Assembly: GCF_004331265.1 (NCBI RefSeq)
Contig: NZ_SJOO01000004.1
Span: forward strand, 62,001-126,000
Direction of reading: 5' to 3'
Source of the DNA: Enterobacter wuhouensis
GTDB taxonomy: Bacteria > Pseudomonadota > Gammaproteobacteria > Enterobacterales > Enterobacteriaceae
Length of the DNA: 64,000 nucleotides
Positions within the stretch are counted from its first letter, which is position 1, and the number at the start of each line of letters is the position of its first letter. The position numbers and the translations under genes are program-made. This document shows, piece after piece, positions 10,518-20,342 of the stretch. Under the pieces are notes generated by a model that was not told the origin of the DNA, did not search any database, and saw nothing but the letters and a program-made list of their open reading frames with translations.

Positions 10518-11369
10518 GTGCTAATCATTGAAACCCTGCCGCTGCTGCGCCAGCACATCCGTCGCGCACGTCAGGAAGGTAAACGTATCGCACTGGTCCC
10601 GACCATGGGCAATCTGCATGACGGCCATATGAAGCTCGTCGATGAAGCGAGAGCGCGTGCTGATATCGTGGTGGTCAGTATCTTCGTTAACCCCATGCAG
10701 TTTGACCGTGCGGACGATCTGGCGCGCTACCCGCGCACGCTGCAGGAAGATTGCGAGAAGCTCAAAAAACGCCACGCGGATATTGTTTTCTCTCCGGCAC
10801 CCGCGGATGTCTACCCGCAGGGTACAGAAGACGCCACCTACGTTGACGTCCCGGGCATCTCAACGATGCTCGAAGGCGCAAGCCGTCCGGGCCATTTCCG
10901 CGGCGTATCCACCATCGTCAGCAAGCTGTTCAACCTGGTGCAGCCGGACGTTGCCTGTTTCGGCGAGAAAGATTTCCAGCAGCTGGCGCTGATTCGCAAG
11001 ATGGTCGCCGATATGGGTTACGACATCGAGATTGTCGGCGTGCCGATTGTGCGTGCCAAAGACGGCCTGGCGCTCAGCTCCCGCAACGGCTACCTGACCG
11101 CCGATCAGCGTAAAATCGCCCCTGCCCTAAGCAAAGTGATGAACACCATGGCTGAACAGCTGCTGGCGAAAGAGTTGACCGCCGAAGAGATCATCGCCCT
11201 CGCCGAGCAGGCGCTGAACGATAAAGGTCTTCGCGCTGACGACGTTCAAATTCGGGATGCCGACACGCTCTTGGCGCTTTCAGAAGCCAGTAAACGTGCG
11301 GTTATTCTGGTGGCGGCATGGCTCGGCCAGGCCCGCCTTATCGACAACAAAGTGGTTGAGCTGGCGTAG
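10518..11369 (+). CDS. panC: Pantothenate synthetase (pantoate-beta-alanine ligase)
   Basis: 283 aa. Joins pantoate and beta-alanine using ATP via a pantoyl-adenylate. HIGH-like motif [11 protein letters not shown], the [11 protein letters not shown] block and a KMSKS-like [10 protein letters not shown] are present. It starts with GTG at 10518, 11 bases after panB, with AAGGAG upstream. It makes pantothenate from the products of PanB (through PanE/IlvC) and PanD, both related by position here. Confidence 0.97.
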   Translation: MLIIETLPLLRQHIRRARQEGKRIALVPTMGNLHDGHMKLVDEARARADIVVVSIFVNPMQFDRADDLARYPRTLQEDCEKLKKRHADIVFSPAPADVYPQGTEDATYVDVPGISTMLEGASRPGHFRGVSTIVSKLFNLVQPDVACFGEKDFQQLALIRKMVADMGYDIEIVGVPIVRAKDGLALSSRNGYLTADQRKIAPALSKVMNTMAEQLLAKELTAEEIIALAEQALNDKGLRADDVQIRDADTLLALSEASKRAVILVAAWLGQARLIDNKVVELA

Positions 11370-11401
11370 TTTTTCTACCCGGAAGATTAAAGGTAAACGT
11401 A

Positions 11402-11782
11402 ATGATTCGCAAAATGCTGCAAGGTAAGCTTCACCGTGTGACCGTCACTCAGGCCGACCTGCATTACGAAGGCTCCTGCGCGATCGACCAGGATTTTCTC
11501 GACGCGGCGGGTATTCTCGAAAACGAAGCGATTGATATCTGGAACGTGAACAACGGCAAACGCTTCTCCACCTACGCGATTGCCGCCGAGCGCGGGTCTA
11601 AAATCATCTCCGTTAACGGCGCTGCTGCGCACTGCGCGGACGTTGGGGATATCGTGATTATCGCCAGCTTTGTGATGATGTCCGACGAAGAAGCGCGCCG
11701 CTGGCAGCCAAAGGTCGCCTACTTTGAAGGCGAAAATGAAATGAAGCGCACTGCGAAGGCTATTCCAGTTCAGGTGGCTTGA
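11402..11782 (+). CDS. panD: Aspartate 1-decarboxylase proenzyme
   Basis: 126 aa pyruvoyl enzyme that makes beta-alanine from aspartate. Self-cleavage occurs between Gly24 and Ser25 in HYEGSCAID, leaving the pyruvoyl group on the new N-terminal residue. It follows panC by 32 bases. In E. coli a transposase-like gene (rpnC) lies between panC and panD; it is absent here. Confidence 0.97.
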   Translation: MIRKMLQGKLHRVTVTQADLHYEGSCAIDQDFLDAAGILENEAIDIWNVNNGKRFSTYAIAAERGSKIISVNGAAAHCADVGDIVIIASFVMMSDEEARRWQPKVAYFEGENEMKRTAKAIPVQVA

Positions 11783-11797
11783 TCGTTAATATGTCCT

Positions 11798-11832
11798 GAC
11801 CCATTTATTAATATTCACTTAATAAATGGGTC
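11798..11832 (+). terminator. Long AT-rich hairpin after panD
   Basis: A perfect 12-bp stem (GACCCATTTATT with AATAAATGGGTC) and an 11-base loop begin 15 bases after the panD stop. No clear T-run follows. It marks the border between the pan genes and the AT-rich fimbrial leader; the following 200 bases to 12032 hold no ORF I can support. Confidence 0.55.
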
Positions 11833-12032
11833 AATAAAGTATTATAACAATATTAAATACCCTCGTTACAAAATCTGATTACTACCTTTAAATTAACTTA
11901 AATATGCATTAAGTTAATATCATGCAATCGCTGTATATTTTAAAAGCCAAACCCCATAGAATCCGCTGCGAAATTTAATTTTCAAAAAGAAAGATTTTGT
12001 ATTTACTTATTTCTATCAATATGGATATTAAA

Positions 12033-12641
12033 ATGACTTTTAAGAAATATGGTTTGGCAATTGCAATGGCAACGGTTCTGGCAGCAGGTTCTGCTGCAGC
12101 AGCGGATTCTGATACCGGTACTGTTACTTTCCACGGCATGGTAAGCAACAACACCTGCCAGGTTTCCCTTGACCAGAAAATCGATCAAAGCGGTAACGAC
12201 TTTGACGTAACTCTTGACACCGTTTTCGTAAAAGATTTCGCGAATGCTCTGGGTACCACCAGCACTCTGGGCGAGAAGAAATTCTCCCTGTCCCTGACCG
12301 GTTGCGATACCGACACCGTTAAGAAAGCGTCTGCTCAGTTCGCTTCATGGGCGGGTTCTTCTTCTACTGAAGGTGGCCTGCTGGTTCCACCAAGCAACGC
12401 TCAGGGCTCTGCCAAGAACGTTAACCTGGTACTGTCAAACGACGGCAACTCTGCTACCGATCTGGTAAAAATTGATCAGACTAACAACACTCAGAAAGCA
12501 ACCATCGACGCCACCAGCGGTGCAGGTAACCTGTACTACCGCGTAGCCTATACCCAGGGTCAGGGTTGGGATGCTGCGGCTAACCCAGTATCCGCGGGTA
12601 CCGTGCAGGCACAAGTTGCCTTCACCATGATTTACGAATAA
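12033..12641 (+). CDS. Major fimbrial subunit (type 1 family pilin)
   Basis: 202 aa pilin. A Sec signal (MTFKKYGLAIAMATVLAAGS, cleaved after the Ala run near 24) is followed by a pilin domain with the Cys pair in NNTCQV and TGCDTD and a C-terminal strand ending FTMIYE with the penultimate Tyr that chaperones bind. ATG 12033 has GGA seven bases upstream; ATG 12021 is also in frame. First gene of a seven-gene operon, followed at once by a hairpin, which fits higher expression of the shaft subunit. Its sequence is richer in Thr, Ser and Asp than in charged residues, usual for pilins. Confidence 0.9.
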   Translation: MTFKKYGLAIAMATVLAAGSAAAADSDTGTVTFHGMVSNNTCQVSLDQKIDQSGNDFDVTLDTVFVKDFANALGTTSTLGEKKFSLSLTGCDTDTVKKASAQFASWAGSSSTEGGLLVPPSNAQGSAKNVNLVLSNDGNSATDLVKIDQTNNTQKATIDATSGAGNLYYRVAYTQGQGWDAAANPVSAGTVQAQVAFTMIYE

Positions 12642-12661
12642 GAACGCGTAAATTTTAAGTC

Positions 12662-12687
12662 AACGCCCCCTTTCTTTGCGGGGCGTT
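12662..12687 (+). terminator. Attenuator hairpin between major pilin and chaperone
   Basis: An 8-bp stem, AACGCCCC with GGGGCGTT, a 10-base loop, then TTTGT. It lies between the shaft pilin and the chaperone gene. Partial termination or mRNA stabilisation here would make more pilin than usher, as known for other fimbrial operons. Confidence 0.7.
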
Positions 12688-12714
12688 TGTAAAATTCCAA
12701 AAGGAAGTGGAAAA

Positions 12715-13458
12715 ATGACAAATTCTTCAATCACTAAGGGTTTCACGACCTTATTGCTCGTCACATCTCTTTTTACTGCGTTTAATGCATGCGCAGATAT
12801 TGTTATCTCGGGTACACGTATCGTTTATCCTCAGTCGTCTAAAGACGTGGTTGTTAACCTTGATAACCATGGTAATAAGCCACTTCTGGTGCAAACCTGG
12901 TTGGACGATGGCCGCGACGGTGTTAACCCGCAGGAACTTAAGCTCCCGTTTATAATTACGCCACCCGTTTCACGTATTGATCCCAAAAAGGGTCAGTCCG
13001 TACGTATAACCTATACGGGTACGCCATTGCCACAGGATCGCGAATCCCTTTTCTGGTTTAACGTTCTTGAAATTCCGCCGAAATCAAAAGCTGAATCAAA
13101 AGAGAATCTGAACCAGCTGCAATTGGCATTTAGAACGCGTATAAAATTCTTTTTCCGTCCTGAGGGCTTAAAAGGCACGCCGGGCGATGCTGCAGAAAAA
13201 CTGACCTGGACGCAGAAAAAAGAAGGTAATACTGTGCAGCTGGTTGCACATAATAACTCACCTTACAACGTGTCTGTTTCTCAGGTTAAAATTAAGTCCA
13301 GCCAGAAAATATTTGAGGCTGTTCATCAGTCAGTACAACCGTTTAGCGAGGCCGCTATGGTGGTCAAAGGTTTATCTTCTGCAGTAAATGGTGATGTCGA
13401 ATATGACACCATCAATGATTATGGTGGAACAGATCATCATAAAGCTGCAGTGAAATAA
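12715..13458 (+). CDS. Periplasmic fimbrial chaperone (PapD-like)
   Basis: 247 aa. A signal peptide ends near FNACA, then two Ig-like domains. The first has the conserved TRIVYP block and the alternating hydrophobic G1 strand near NQLQLAFRTRIKFFFRP with the Lys/Arg pair that anchors the pilin C-terminus. It completes pilin folds by donor-strand complementation and delivers subunits to the usher. The start is ATG at 12715 with AAGGAAG upstream; the in-frame codon at 12676 lies inside the hairpin and is rejected. Confidence 0.92.
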   Translation: MTNSSITKGFTTLLLVTSLFTAFNACADIVISGTRIVYPQSSKDVVVNLDNHGNKPLLVQTWLDDGRDGVNPQELKLPFIITPPVSRIDPKKGQSVRITYTGTPLPQDRESLFWFNVLEIPPKSKAESKENLNQLQLAFRTRIKFFFRPEGLKGTPGDAAEKLTWTQKKEGNTVQLVAHNNSPYNVSVSQVKIKSSQKIFEAVHQSVQPFSEAAMVVKGLSSAVNGDVEYDTINDYGGTDHHKAAVK

Positions 13459-13537
13459 ACGTACATCCTTAATAAAAAATAACTGATAGCATTAACTCTG
13501 TGGATATAACTATCCTCACTGATTAAGTGGATGTACC

Positions 13538-16135
13538 ATGATATTTCGACGCTCACTGTTATGCCTCGCTATTAGCGCGGCATTACCTTTCTGTGTTTAC
13601 GCAGAAAATTCCACATCTGTAGATGATCTACCCGATAATGAAGAAACCATCGAATTTAACGAACAGTTTCTTTTGAGTGGTAGTACAAATATTGATATTA
13701 ATCGGTTCGCGAATGGTAACCCGGTGATGCCCGGCGTATATCGCACAAAGATCAATCTGAACGGTAAATTAAAATCTACCGTTGAGGTGACATTTAAAGA
13801 TAATGGGACACCTCGTGCAGCACCATGCGTGACCAAACTGCTTCTGGCACAATCGGGAGTCGACACCAGTACGCTGGATTCAGAACTGGACGACGATGAT
13901 AATACGACGTGTATTGACATCAAAAAGTCTTTCCCTCATGCCTCGGTCAGCTATGACAGTGGCAAACAGGCGTTAGATCTTAATTTTCCGCAAATCTATG
14001 TACTTAAACGTCCCACGGGTTACGTTGATCCTTCGCTATGGGATAACGGTATTCCGGCTGCGCTTATTTCTTACGATACAAACGCATGGCGTAGCGAAAG
14101 TAACGGCAGCACATCAGAAAGCGCCTACATGGGCTTACGCTACGGCCTCAATATGGGACCATGGCGCCTCCGTTCACGCGGAAACCTAAACTGGGATCAG
14201 GATAACGGCACGAAATATTCAAGTCAGGATATCTATCTCCAGCGTGATATTACAAAGCTGGGCGCTCAGTTCGTTTTAGGTGACTCCTATACGCGTGGCG
14301 AAGCGTTTAACTCAATGAGCCTGCGTGGTACACGCATGTACAGTGACGACCGCATGTTGCCTATGGGGTCAACGGGTTATGCACCTGTCATTCGCGGCGT
14401 CGCAAACAGCAACGCGAAAGTCAGCATTATGCAGAGCGGCAATAAAATTTATGAAACATCGGTGCCGCCGGGTTCATTTGAAATTAATGATCTCAGTACA
14501 ACCGGTTACGGCAATGATTTGCTGGTCACCATAGAAGAAGCTGACGGCAGCAAGCGCTCCTTTACCGTGCCATTCTCATCCGTTACGCAAATGCTTCGTC
14601 CGGGTGCATCACGCTGGGACGTTGGCGTTGGTGAGCTCAAAGATGATTCGTTGCTGGATGCACCTAAAGTCGGTTACGGCACGCTTTATTACGGCCTGAA
14701 TAATACCTTTACAGGTTACGTCGGCGCTCAGTTTACCGATATGGACTTTTACGCCGGAATTTTAGGTCTGGCGATGAATACTCAAATTGGTGCTTTTGCA
14801 GTTGATGCTACCCAATCACATGCTGAAATTGAGGGTCTCGATACTCTAAGCGGTCAAAGTTATCGCGTAACCTATAGCAAAATGATTGAGGCTACAAATA
14901 CCTCGTTTAACGTTGCAGCCTATCGTTTCTCGACGGAAGACTATCTTAGCCTTACCGATGCGGCCCAGCTTCGTGACAGTATTACCCGGCAAAAATATTC
15001 AAACCGCAGCTATGACTCAAACGAAGAGCTTTATGCAGACTATCAGCGTACTAAAAATCAGGTGCAAATTAGTCTTAACCAGCCGCTGAACGCCGGGGAA
15101 AATAGTTTCGGCTCTATCTATGTCAGCGGTACGTGGCAGGATTACTGGAACGCCACAGGTTCTACATCCAACTATAACATTGGATATAACAACAGTTTCA
15201 CCTACGGCAGCTATAGCCTGTCGTTGCAGCGTACTTACGACCAAACAGGGAAAAAAGACGACAGCGTTTATTTAAGCCTTAGCATACCGCTGAACGCATT
15301 CTCGCACGATGGCTCACGCTCTGGCGGTTTCTCTAACATTAATATGGGACTACGTTCAGATCTGAAAGGCGGTACGAGTTTTAACACATCGGCAGGTGGA
15401 AACACGCAAGATAATAAGATGAGTTATTCCGTAAGCGCAGCATCCAATAGCGGAAACTATGGCAATCTAAATCAGATAAGCGGTTACGGTTCGTATAACA
15501 GCGAATATGGCCCACTCGGCTTATCCGCCACCTATGGCGATGACAATAGCAAACAGTACTCAGCCTCCTATAGCGGCGGCATGGTTCTCCATTCTGGCGG
15601 TATTGCGTTTGCACCTGGCAGTATTGGTGACAACGATGCGCTGGCATTGGTTAAAGCAAGCGGCGCTACAGGCGCGGGTATAGGTTTCGGCAACAGTGAA
15701 ATTGGCGACTCTGGTTACGGTATTTTGCCTTATATGTCGGCCTATCGTGAAAACCGCGTTTATTTAGATATTAGCACTCTCGAAAGTGACGTTGAAATTA
15801 AAAACACCAGCGAGATTACGGTTCCTCGAAGCGGTTCCGTCGTACTGGTTAATTTCGAAACGGATGAAGGCCGTTCGTTAATACTGGAACTCCAGCGTAC
15901 TGACAAAGGGTTTATTCCTTTGGGTGCCGATGTGTTAAACGAAAAAAATGAATCTGTTGGCACCGTGGGACAAGCCGGGCAGGCCTATATCCGCGGCGTT
16001 GAAGATCAGGGTGTGCTGCATATTGTCTGGGGAAATGAAAAGGGCAGCAGATGTGACGTTCATTATCAGGTATTACCTAATGCTAAAAAAGTAGGACTTA
16101 CTACGGTACTCAATAACCAGCAGTGCCAGATGTAA
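13538..16135 (+). CDS. Outer membrane fimbrial usher (FimD/PapC family)
   Basis: 865 aa. Signal peptide to about residue 22 (VYA-EN), then the N-terminal chaperone-binding domain, a 24-strand barrel with plug (near GRGVANSNAKVSI-type block) and C-terminal domains ending in CQM, with two late Cys. From memory it resembles HtrE of the E. coli Yad system, sharing blocks such as YVDPSLW and LRGTRMYSDDRMLP. It secretes and assembles chaperone-subunit complexes. A 79-bp gap separates it from the chaperone; only a weak ribosome site (GTGGATG) is seen. Confidence 0.94.
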   Translation: MIFRRSLLCLAISAALPFCVYAENSTSVDDLPDNEETIEFNEQFLLSGSTNIDINRFANGNPVMPGVYRTKINLNGKLKSTVEVTFKDNGTPRAAPCVTKLLLAQSGVDTSTLDSELDDDDNTTCIDIKKSFPHASVSYDSGKQALDLNFPQIYVLKRPTGYVDPSLWDNGIPAALISYDTNAWRSESNGSTSESAYMGLRYGLNMGPWRLRSRGNLNWDQDNGTKYSSQDIYLQRDITKLGAQFVLGDSYTRGEAFNSMSLRGTRMYSDDRMLPMGSTGYAPVIRGVANSNAKVSIMQSGNKIYETSVPPGSFEINDLSTTGYGNDLLVTIEEADGSKRSFTVPFSSVTQMLRPGASRWDVGVGELKDDSLLDAPKVGYGTLYYGLNNTFTGYVGAQFTDMDFYAGILGLAMNTQIGAFAVDATQSHAEIEGLDTLSGQSYRVTYSKMIEATNTSFNVAAYRFSTEDYLSLTDAAQLRDSITRQKYSNRSYDSNEELYADYQRTKNQVQISLNQPLNAGENSFGSIYVSGTWQDYWNATGSTSNYNIGYNNSFTYGSYSLSLQRTYDQTGKKDDSVYLSLSIPLNAFSHDGSRSGGFSNINMGLRSDLKGGTSFNTSAGGNTQDNKMSYSVSAASNSGNYGNLNQISGYGSYNSEYGPLGLSATYGDDNSKQYSASYSGGMVLHSGGIAFAPGSIGDNDALALVKASGATGAGIGFGNSEIGDSGYGILPYMSAYRENRVYLDISTLESDVEIKNTSEITVPRSGSVVLVNFETDEGRSLILELQRTDKGFIPLGADVLNEKNESVGTVGQAGQAYIRGVEDQGVLHIVWGNEKGSRCDVHYQVLPNAKKVGLTTVLNNQQCQM

Positions 16136-16151
16136 TTATTCAGGAAAATAG

Positions 16152-16739
16152 ATGAGAGTAAGCATGAAAAGAAATATTTTTAGCCTGTCGATCGTTGCCA
16201 TGGCGACGCTGGCTTTATCTGGCTCGGCGCTGGCCGAAGCCACAGATCTCAACGTCAACTTCACTGCCAATATTCGCGAAACCACCTGCGATATGAAACT
16301 GGTTGGTGGTACGGGCTCCGACAATCAACAGACGCTGACGATTGGTGATAATGGCCAGGTGCGTCTTACCGATGTCAGAGCTGGGACAGCAACCGCTAAT
16401 TTCAAAATCGTGTTGGTGGAATGCCCGTCTTCCTTAAAATCGTTAAAAACTACGGTTAAAGGCACTAAATCAGGCTATATCCCATCAGCGCTGATTAACC
16501 AAATTAACGCTAGTGCAGGTGGTGCAGATTATGCGGGTATCAATATTGCAAGAGCATCTGCTCCCGATGCGCCATTTGTCGTTAACTCAACTAACGATGC
16601 CGAGCGCCTGGTATGGACCGCCGCAGAACTCCAGAGTAAAGAAGTTCCTTTAGTCGCCAAAATGCTTGAAACCCAAACGAACAGAATGTCTATTGGCGAA
16701 TTCAAGGCTGTAGCGACTTTTGAGTTCAGTTACGAGTGA
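16152..16739 (+). CDS. Minor fimbrial subunit 1
   Basis: 195 aa pilin-family protein with signal peptide (MKRNIFSLSIVAMATLALSG), Cys in ETTCDM and VECPSS, and C-terminus FEFSYE with the penultimate Tyr. ATG 16152 has AGGA six bases upstream; ATG 16164, four codons on, would start directly with a normal signal peptide and is an alternative. Its place after the usher fits a tip or adaptor subunit. Confidence 0.87.
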   Translation: MRVSMKRNIFSLSIVAMATLALSGSALAEATDLNVNFTANIRETTCDMKLVGGTGSDNQQTLTIGDNGQVRLTDVRAGTATANFKIVLVECPSSLKSLKTTVKGTKSGYIPSALINQINASAGGADYAGINIARASAPDAPFVVNSTNDAERLVWTAAELQSKEVPLVAKMLETQTNRMSIGEFKAVATFEFSYE

Positions 16740-16765
16740 TTGGTGCAGGAAACCGGAGCAATATT

Positions 16766-17329
16766 ATGAAATTTAAACCAACCTTTATCGCCTTCTCCTT
16801 TTCAACCCTGCTGTGTTCTGGAATGGCGAATGCGGCAATTACCGGCACCAGCAGTGTCGAAATGACCTTTCAAACAACAGTCACGGCAGGCACCTGTACC
16901 GCTAAAGTCCTTAATAATGCAGGTACAGCAGCCACTGAAATTGCATTCGGTGACGTATACAAATCTGATCTGGTGAATAAAACCCGCGTCGAGCCGCTGA
17001 AAATCTCTCTTACCAACTGTTCTGGCGTATCCAAAGCAACGGTATCAGCTGCGAAGGGTTCAGGTGGTGCGTGTACTGGCACAGCTGCAAACGGAGATTC
17101 CTATTCCGGAGGCTTAGCAACAGGCTTCGAAATCTGGTCCGGCGTTGTTGATACAGGTCTTCTAATGAGCTGTAACACGCCGCCAGCCGCCCAGGAAGTT
17201 ACCATCACTGACGGCACCGGTGAGTTCCCGATGAATTCACGTATTGTGATTGGTAAGGACAAAACTATCTCTGATGTAGGAACCGGCGCTGTTACCGCAC
17301 CAATAACGTTTACCATCGCGTATCAGTAA
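16766..17329 (+). CDS. Minor fimbrial subunit 2
   Basis: 187 aa pilin-family protein. Signal peptide MKFKPTFIAFSFSTLLCSGM, cleaved after ANA. The Cys pair lies in AGTCTA and TNCSGV; a second pair (GACTG and MSCNT) suggests an extra disulfide. It ends TFTIAYQ. ATG 16766 has CGGAG upstream; an in-frame codon at 16736 overlaps the previous stop and would bury the signal peptide. Confidence 0.87.
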   Translation: MKFKPTFIAFSFSTLLCSGMANAAITGTSSVEMTFQTTVTAGTCTAKVLNNAGTAATEIAFGDVYKSDLVNKTRVEPLKISLTNCSGVSKATVSAAKGSGGACTGTAANGDSYSGGLATGFEIWSGVVDTGLLMSCNTPPAAQEVTITDGTGEFPMNSRIVIGKDKTISDVGTGAVTAPITFTIAYQ

Positions 17330-17342
17330 TTCAGGAATCATT

Positions 17343-17951
17343 ATGCAACTATCACCGTTTACTTTACGCCAGCCCGGTCTGATGTTGCTTATCGGACTGG
17401 CTGGTAGCATCCTGCCTGGTGTATGCCAGGCAAGTTCAGGTGTGAACATGAACCTGACCGCGAACATTGTTAATAATACCTGCCGGTTAACCGTTGAAAA
17501 CGGCGGAGAGATTTATTTACCGACCGTAGCTCGAGGCTGGTTTTATAACAGTGACAAGAGCGATCGCTTATCGCCAACCGATGATGCAGCCGGCACACCT
17601 TTCACAATCCACGTAGACAATTGCTTCGCGGGTGATGGAGATGACACAAGCCTCAGCCAACTAAAATTTAGCTTTACACCTAAGGCAGGCTTCTGGAGCA
17701 ATCACAATCAGGTGTTCAAAAACGAGGCTACTGTTGGCGCAGCTTCAAATGTGGGGATTGTTATCTTTTCAGACGATTTCCATACTAACGTTTTGAACAG
17801 CGACGGCAGTTCTAAAGTTATTTATGATGTCAGTGGAAGTGGTGACAATTATATAAAGGATTATGGATTTTACGCGCGTTATCAGAACACAGGTATCGTT
17901 TCAGGCGGTATTGTAGTTAGTAGCGTTCTGGTCGACGTAAGCTACGAATAA
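17343..17951 (+). CDS. Minor fimbrial subunit 3
   Basis: 202 aa. Signal peptide with core MLLIGLAGSILPGVCQA, mature part opening SSGVNMNLTANIVNNTCRL, second Cys in VDNCFAG, C-terminus VDVSYE. The start is ATG at 17343 with AGGA upstream, 13 bases after the previous gene. The region between the two Cys is rich in Asp and Gly. Function beyond a minor pilin or adaptor cannot be read from sequence. Confidence 0.86.
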   Translation: MQLSPFTLRQPGLMLLIGLAGSILPGVCQASSGVNMNLTANIVNNTCRLTVENGGEIYLPTVARGWFYNSDKSDRLSPTDDAAGTPFTIHVDNCFAGDGDDTSLSQLKFSFTPKAGFWSNHNQVFKNEATVGAASNVGIVIFSDDFHTNVLNSDGSSKVIYDVSGSGDNYIKDYGFYARYQNTGIVSGGIVVSSVLVDVSYE

Positions 17952-17962
17952 AAGGATTTATG

Positions 17963-19030
17963 ATGAATAAAAAAATCTATGCTTTAGCCATAGTAATGTT
18001 GGGAATCTCCGGGTTTTCACATGCTGCAATGGAATGTAAATTTGACAGTAATGATACACTGCAAATAATGTCCCCTGGTGTTCAACCTGTTATAACACCC
18101 CTCCCCGTTGGAACAGTTACCACGCCTGTTCAGATCAGTAGCACCATTATTCTGGAGACGACCCCTGCGTTAAAATCGCATTGCGCGGTGGGTAACGACG
18201 GTGAAAACGTCTATCAGATGACCAATAGTGCTATGCTGGAAGGCAACATAGATGGCAAAGCCACGTTTCGCACCAACATCGCCGGGATTGTCTACACGCT
18301 GGCCTTTTATCCAGATGGTAACGCCGTGACAGCGTGGTTCCCGTTCAACCCAAATGGATTTTATCTCACCGGCGACACTCACGATAATGAAGGTGCGGTA
18401 GACGGTAAAACGTGGCATGTTCGTATGGAATTCTGGCAAACGAATGGGTTCACGGGTGTGCCTGCTGACGAAGATTTTTTAACTGCATCCACTGGGCCGA
18501 TCGGTCAAATAATTTTGGGCAATCCTGATGGAACCACAACGGAAGACCATCCGCGTCCGCTGGTTAATATGTCCGAAATGTCGTTTAGTATTCCGTTGAA
18601 TCGCCCGACCTGCGCGATGCGTGCACCCTCCAATGTCGACCTCGGAGACTGGTTCGCAGCAGATGTTGAAAATGGGAACACCACGGCAGTAGAGTTTAAA
18701 ATTTCCGGAACATGCATAAATACAACTGAAGTCTGGACGACATTGACTTCCGCATATACCACCACGGATAAAGGTTATTTTACCAACTCTCTGCAGGGTA
18801 GCGGCGTGACCGCTGCTGGTGGGGTAGGCGTGCTGTTAACGATGCCAGGTAACACTTCTCACATTAAGGCTGACAGCTATAAATTGCTTCTGGCCCATTC
18901 CGATTCGTTCGGCCCAGAAACGCATATGATTGACAAAACCTTTACGGCTCAACTGGTCAAAGTCGGCACTGACCCTGTCACCGTGGGTAGCTTTGGTAAC
19001 AACATCACTTTCCAGATCACCTACGACTAA
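17963..19030 (+). CDS. Fimbrial tip adhesin
   Basis: 355 aa, about twice the length of the other pilins, as for two-domain tip adhesins. Signal peptide MNKKIYALAIVMLGISGFSH, an N-terminal domain of about 190 residues unlike pilin (probable receptor-binding), then a pilin domain from about 200 with Cys in PTCAMR and SGTCINT and C-terminus ITFQITYD. AGGA lies six bases from ATG 17963; ATG 17960 is the alternative. It is last in the operon and its stop is one base from that of convergent yadE. Receptor unknown. Confidence 0.87.
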   Translation: MNKKIYALAIVMLGISGFSHAAMECKFDSNDTLQIMSPGVQPVITPLPVGTVTTPVQISSTIILETTPALKSHCAVGNDGENVYQMTNSAMLEGNIDGKATFRTNIAGIVYTLAFYPDGNAVTAWFPFNPNGFYLTGDTHDNEGAVDGKTWHVRMEFWQTNGFTGVPADEDFLTASTGPIGQIILGNPDGTTTEDHPRPLVNMSEMSFSIPLNRPTCAMRAPSNVDLGDWFAADVENGNTTAVEFKISGTCINTTEVWTTLTSAYTTTDKGYFTNSLQGSGVTAAGGVGVLLTMPGNTSHIKADSYKLLLAHSDSFGPETHMIDKTFTAQLVKVGTDPVTVGSFGNNITFQITYD

Positions 19031-19031
19031 C

Positions 19032-20279
19032 CTACCCCTGCGGCTGATTGCTGATCAGCCGCGACATCGTCTCCAGCGAATCCGTTCTTAAAATATACAG
19101 GCGCTTCAGTAAGAACGGATTATCCCCCGGCTTCACCTTGCCTTTCACCGTTGTCACCGCCAGATGAAAACCGGCATCATTCGCCGCCTTTATCGCTTTA
19201 TTATCGTATCCACCAAACGGATAAGAGACATACAGCACGCGCGGATTAAACTGCGCCAGCGCGCGCCGCGAGCGTTCGAAATCAAACAGGATCACGTGAT
19301 AGCTTCGGCTCAGCAAGATCGGATGCTTATACCCGTCAACGCGATGCAGGAAATGCGTGTGAGACTGAATGTCGAACACATCCTGAATGCCCTTAATCTC
19401 CTTAACGCTCATAAACTGCAGCGATTTTGGATCCCACTTCTGGGGATGCCCTTTAATGCGGGAGGAGATAATAAACGCCGTAGCGTTGAAGCCGTACTCT
19501 TTCAAGACAGGGTAAGCGTAGCGGCTGACGGACTTCAGGCCGTCGTCAAAGGTAATCACCACCGATTTCGCCGGCAGGTTCATTTTGTTACGCACGTACC
19601 CTTCGAGCTGGTACATCGTCAGCGTGGTATAGCCCTGGTCGCGTAGCCAGGCCATCTGGTTGTTGAATGCGCGGACGCTGGTGGTCGTGGAAGTATGGCG
19701 AAAACGGGTGTTCTCTTCATCCCGCAAAATATGATGGTAGGTCAGGACCGGAAGTCCATTATCTTCCTGCGCATCCAGGCTGCTGATCCACGCCAGACGA
19801 TTGCCGATGCGGATCTGATACCAGGTCTGGTTCAGACGGTCTTTGAGCTTGTTCAGAATCGGATAGCGGAGGTTAGAACTTAACGTACCAAACGGCGCGC
19901 TCCCGCTGGTGGGGGCGTTATACACCGGCGTGTCTTTCCAGGTGATCAGGTTTTGGTTGCTGAGCGGCTTATTAAGGTCGCCAAGGCTGTCCTCAACGCG
20001 CTGTTTGCCCTGAACCTCTTCGAGATGCCCTTTATCGATAAATCCCGTGCCAAACCCAAAACGAAACTCGTAGTAGTCAGCAGAGGTTGGCACGACGGCC
20101 AGGATCTGCCCTGCCCTGACGTTCCCCACGTTCACGACTGCGTTTCCTACCTGCGCCCAGATGGCCGCATCTTCGGTGGTTTGCATATACCGGGCGGGAA
20201 GCCCTTGCTGGCTGATGAGGCTTGCAGATGTGCCGCCGGAAATCAGCAGCAACAGCAGGAAAATAACGCGCATGAACAT
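19032..20279 (-). CDS. yadE: Polysaccharide deacetylase-like protein YadE
   Basis: About 415 aa. Signal peptide ([17 protein letters not shown]), an SH3-like region, and a C-terminal NodB homology domain with TFDDG and the HTHFLHR metal-binding histidines. The family removes N-acetyl or O-acetyl groups from polysaccharides; the substrate of YadE is not known. Start chosen at ATG 20279 (MFMRVIF); ATG 20273 is equally possible, and in-frame codons up to 20339 would put charged residues ahead of the signal. No strong ribosome site is visible. Confidence 0.88.
   Translation of the reverse strand: MFMRVIFLLLLLISGGTSASLISQQGLPARYMQTTEDAAIWAQVGNAVVNVGNVRAGQILAVVPTSADYYEFRFGFGTGFIDKGHLEEVQGKQRVEDSLGDLNKPLSNQNLITWKDTPVYNAPTSGSAPFGTLSSNLRYPILNKLKDRLNQTWYQIRIGNRLAWISSLDAQEDNGLPVLTYHHILRDEENTRFRHTSTTTSVRAFNNQMAWLRDQGYTTLTMYQLEGYVRNKMNLPAKSVVITFDDGLKSVSRYAYPVLKEYGFNATAFIISSRIKGHPQKWDPKSLQFMSVKEIKGIQDVFDIQSHTHFLHRVDGYKHPILLSRSYHVILFDFERSRRALAQFNPRVLYVSYPFGGYDNKAIKAANDAGFHLAVTTVKGKVKPGDNPFLLKRLYILRTDSLETMSRLISNQPQG
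19040..19062. terminator. Hairpin in yadE 3' end, facing the fimbrial operon
   Basis: A 9-bp stem, GCGGCTGAT with ATCAGCCGC, and a 5-base loop, lying inside the last yadE codons and just after the adhesin stop. No T-run on either side, so its terminator role for the fimbrial operon is uncertain. Confidence 0.4.
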
Positions 20280-20342
20280 GGGATATAAATCGATACAGGA
20301 AATCAGTCGCCATTGTAGCAAAAGCGACATCAATACCAATGT

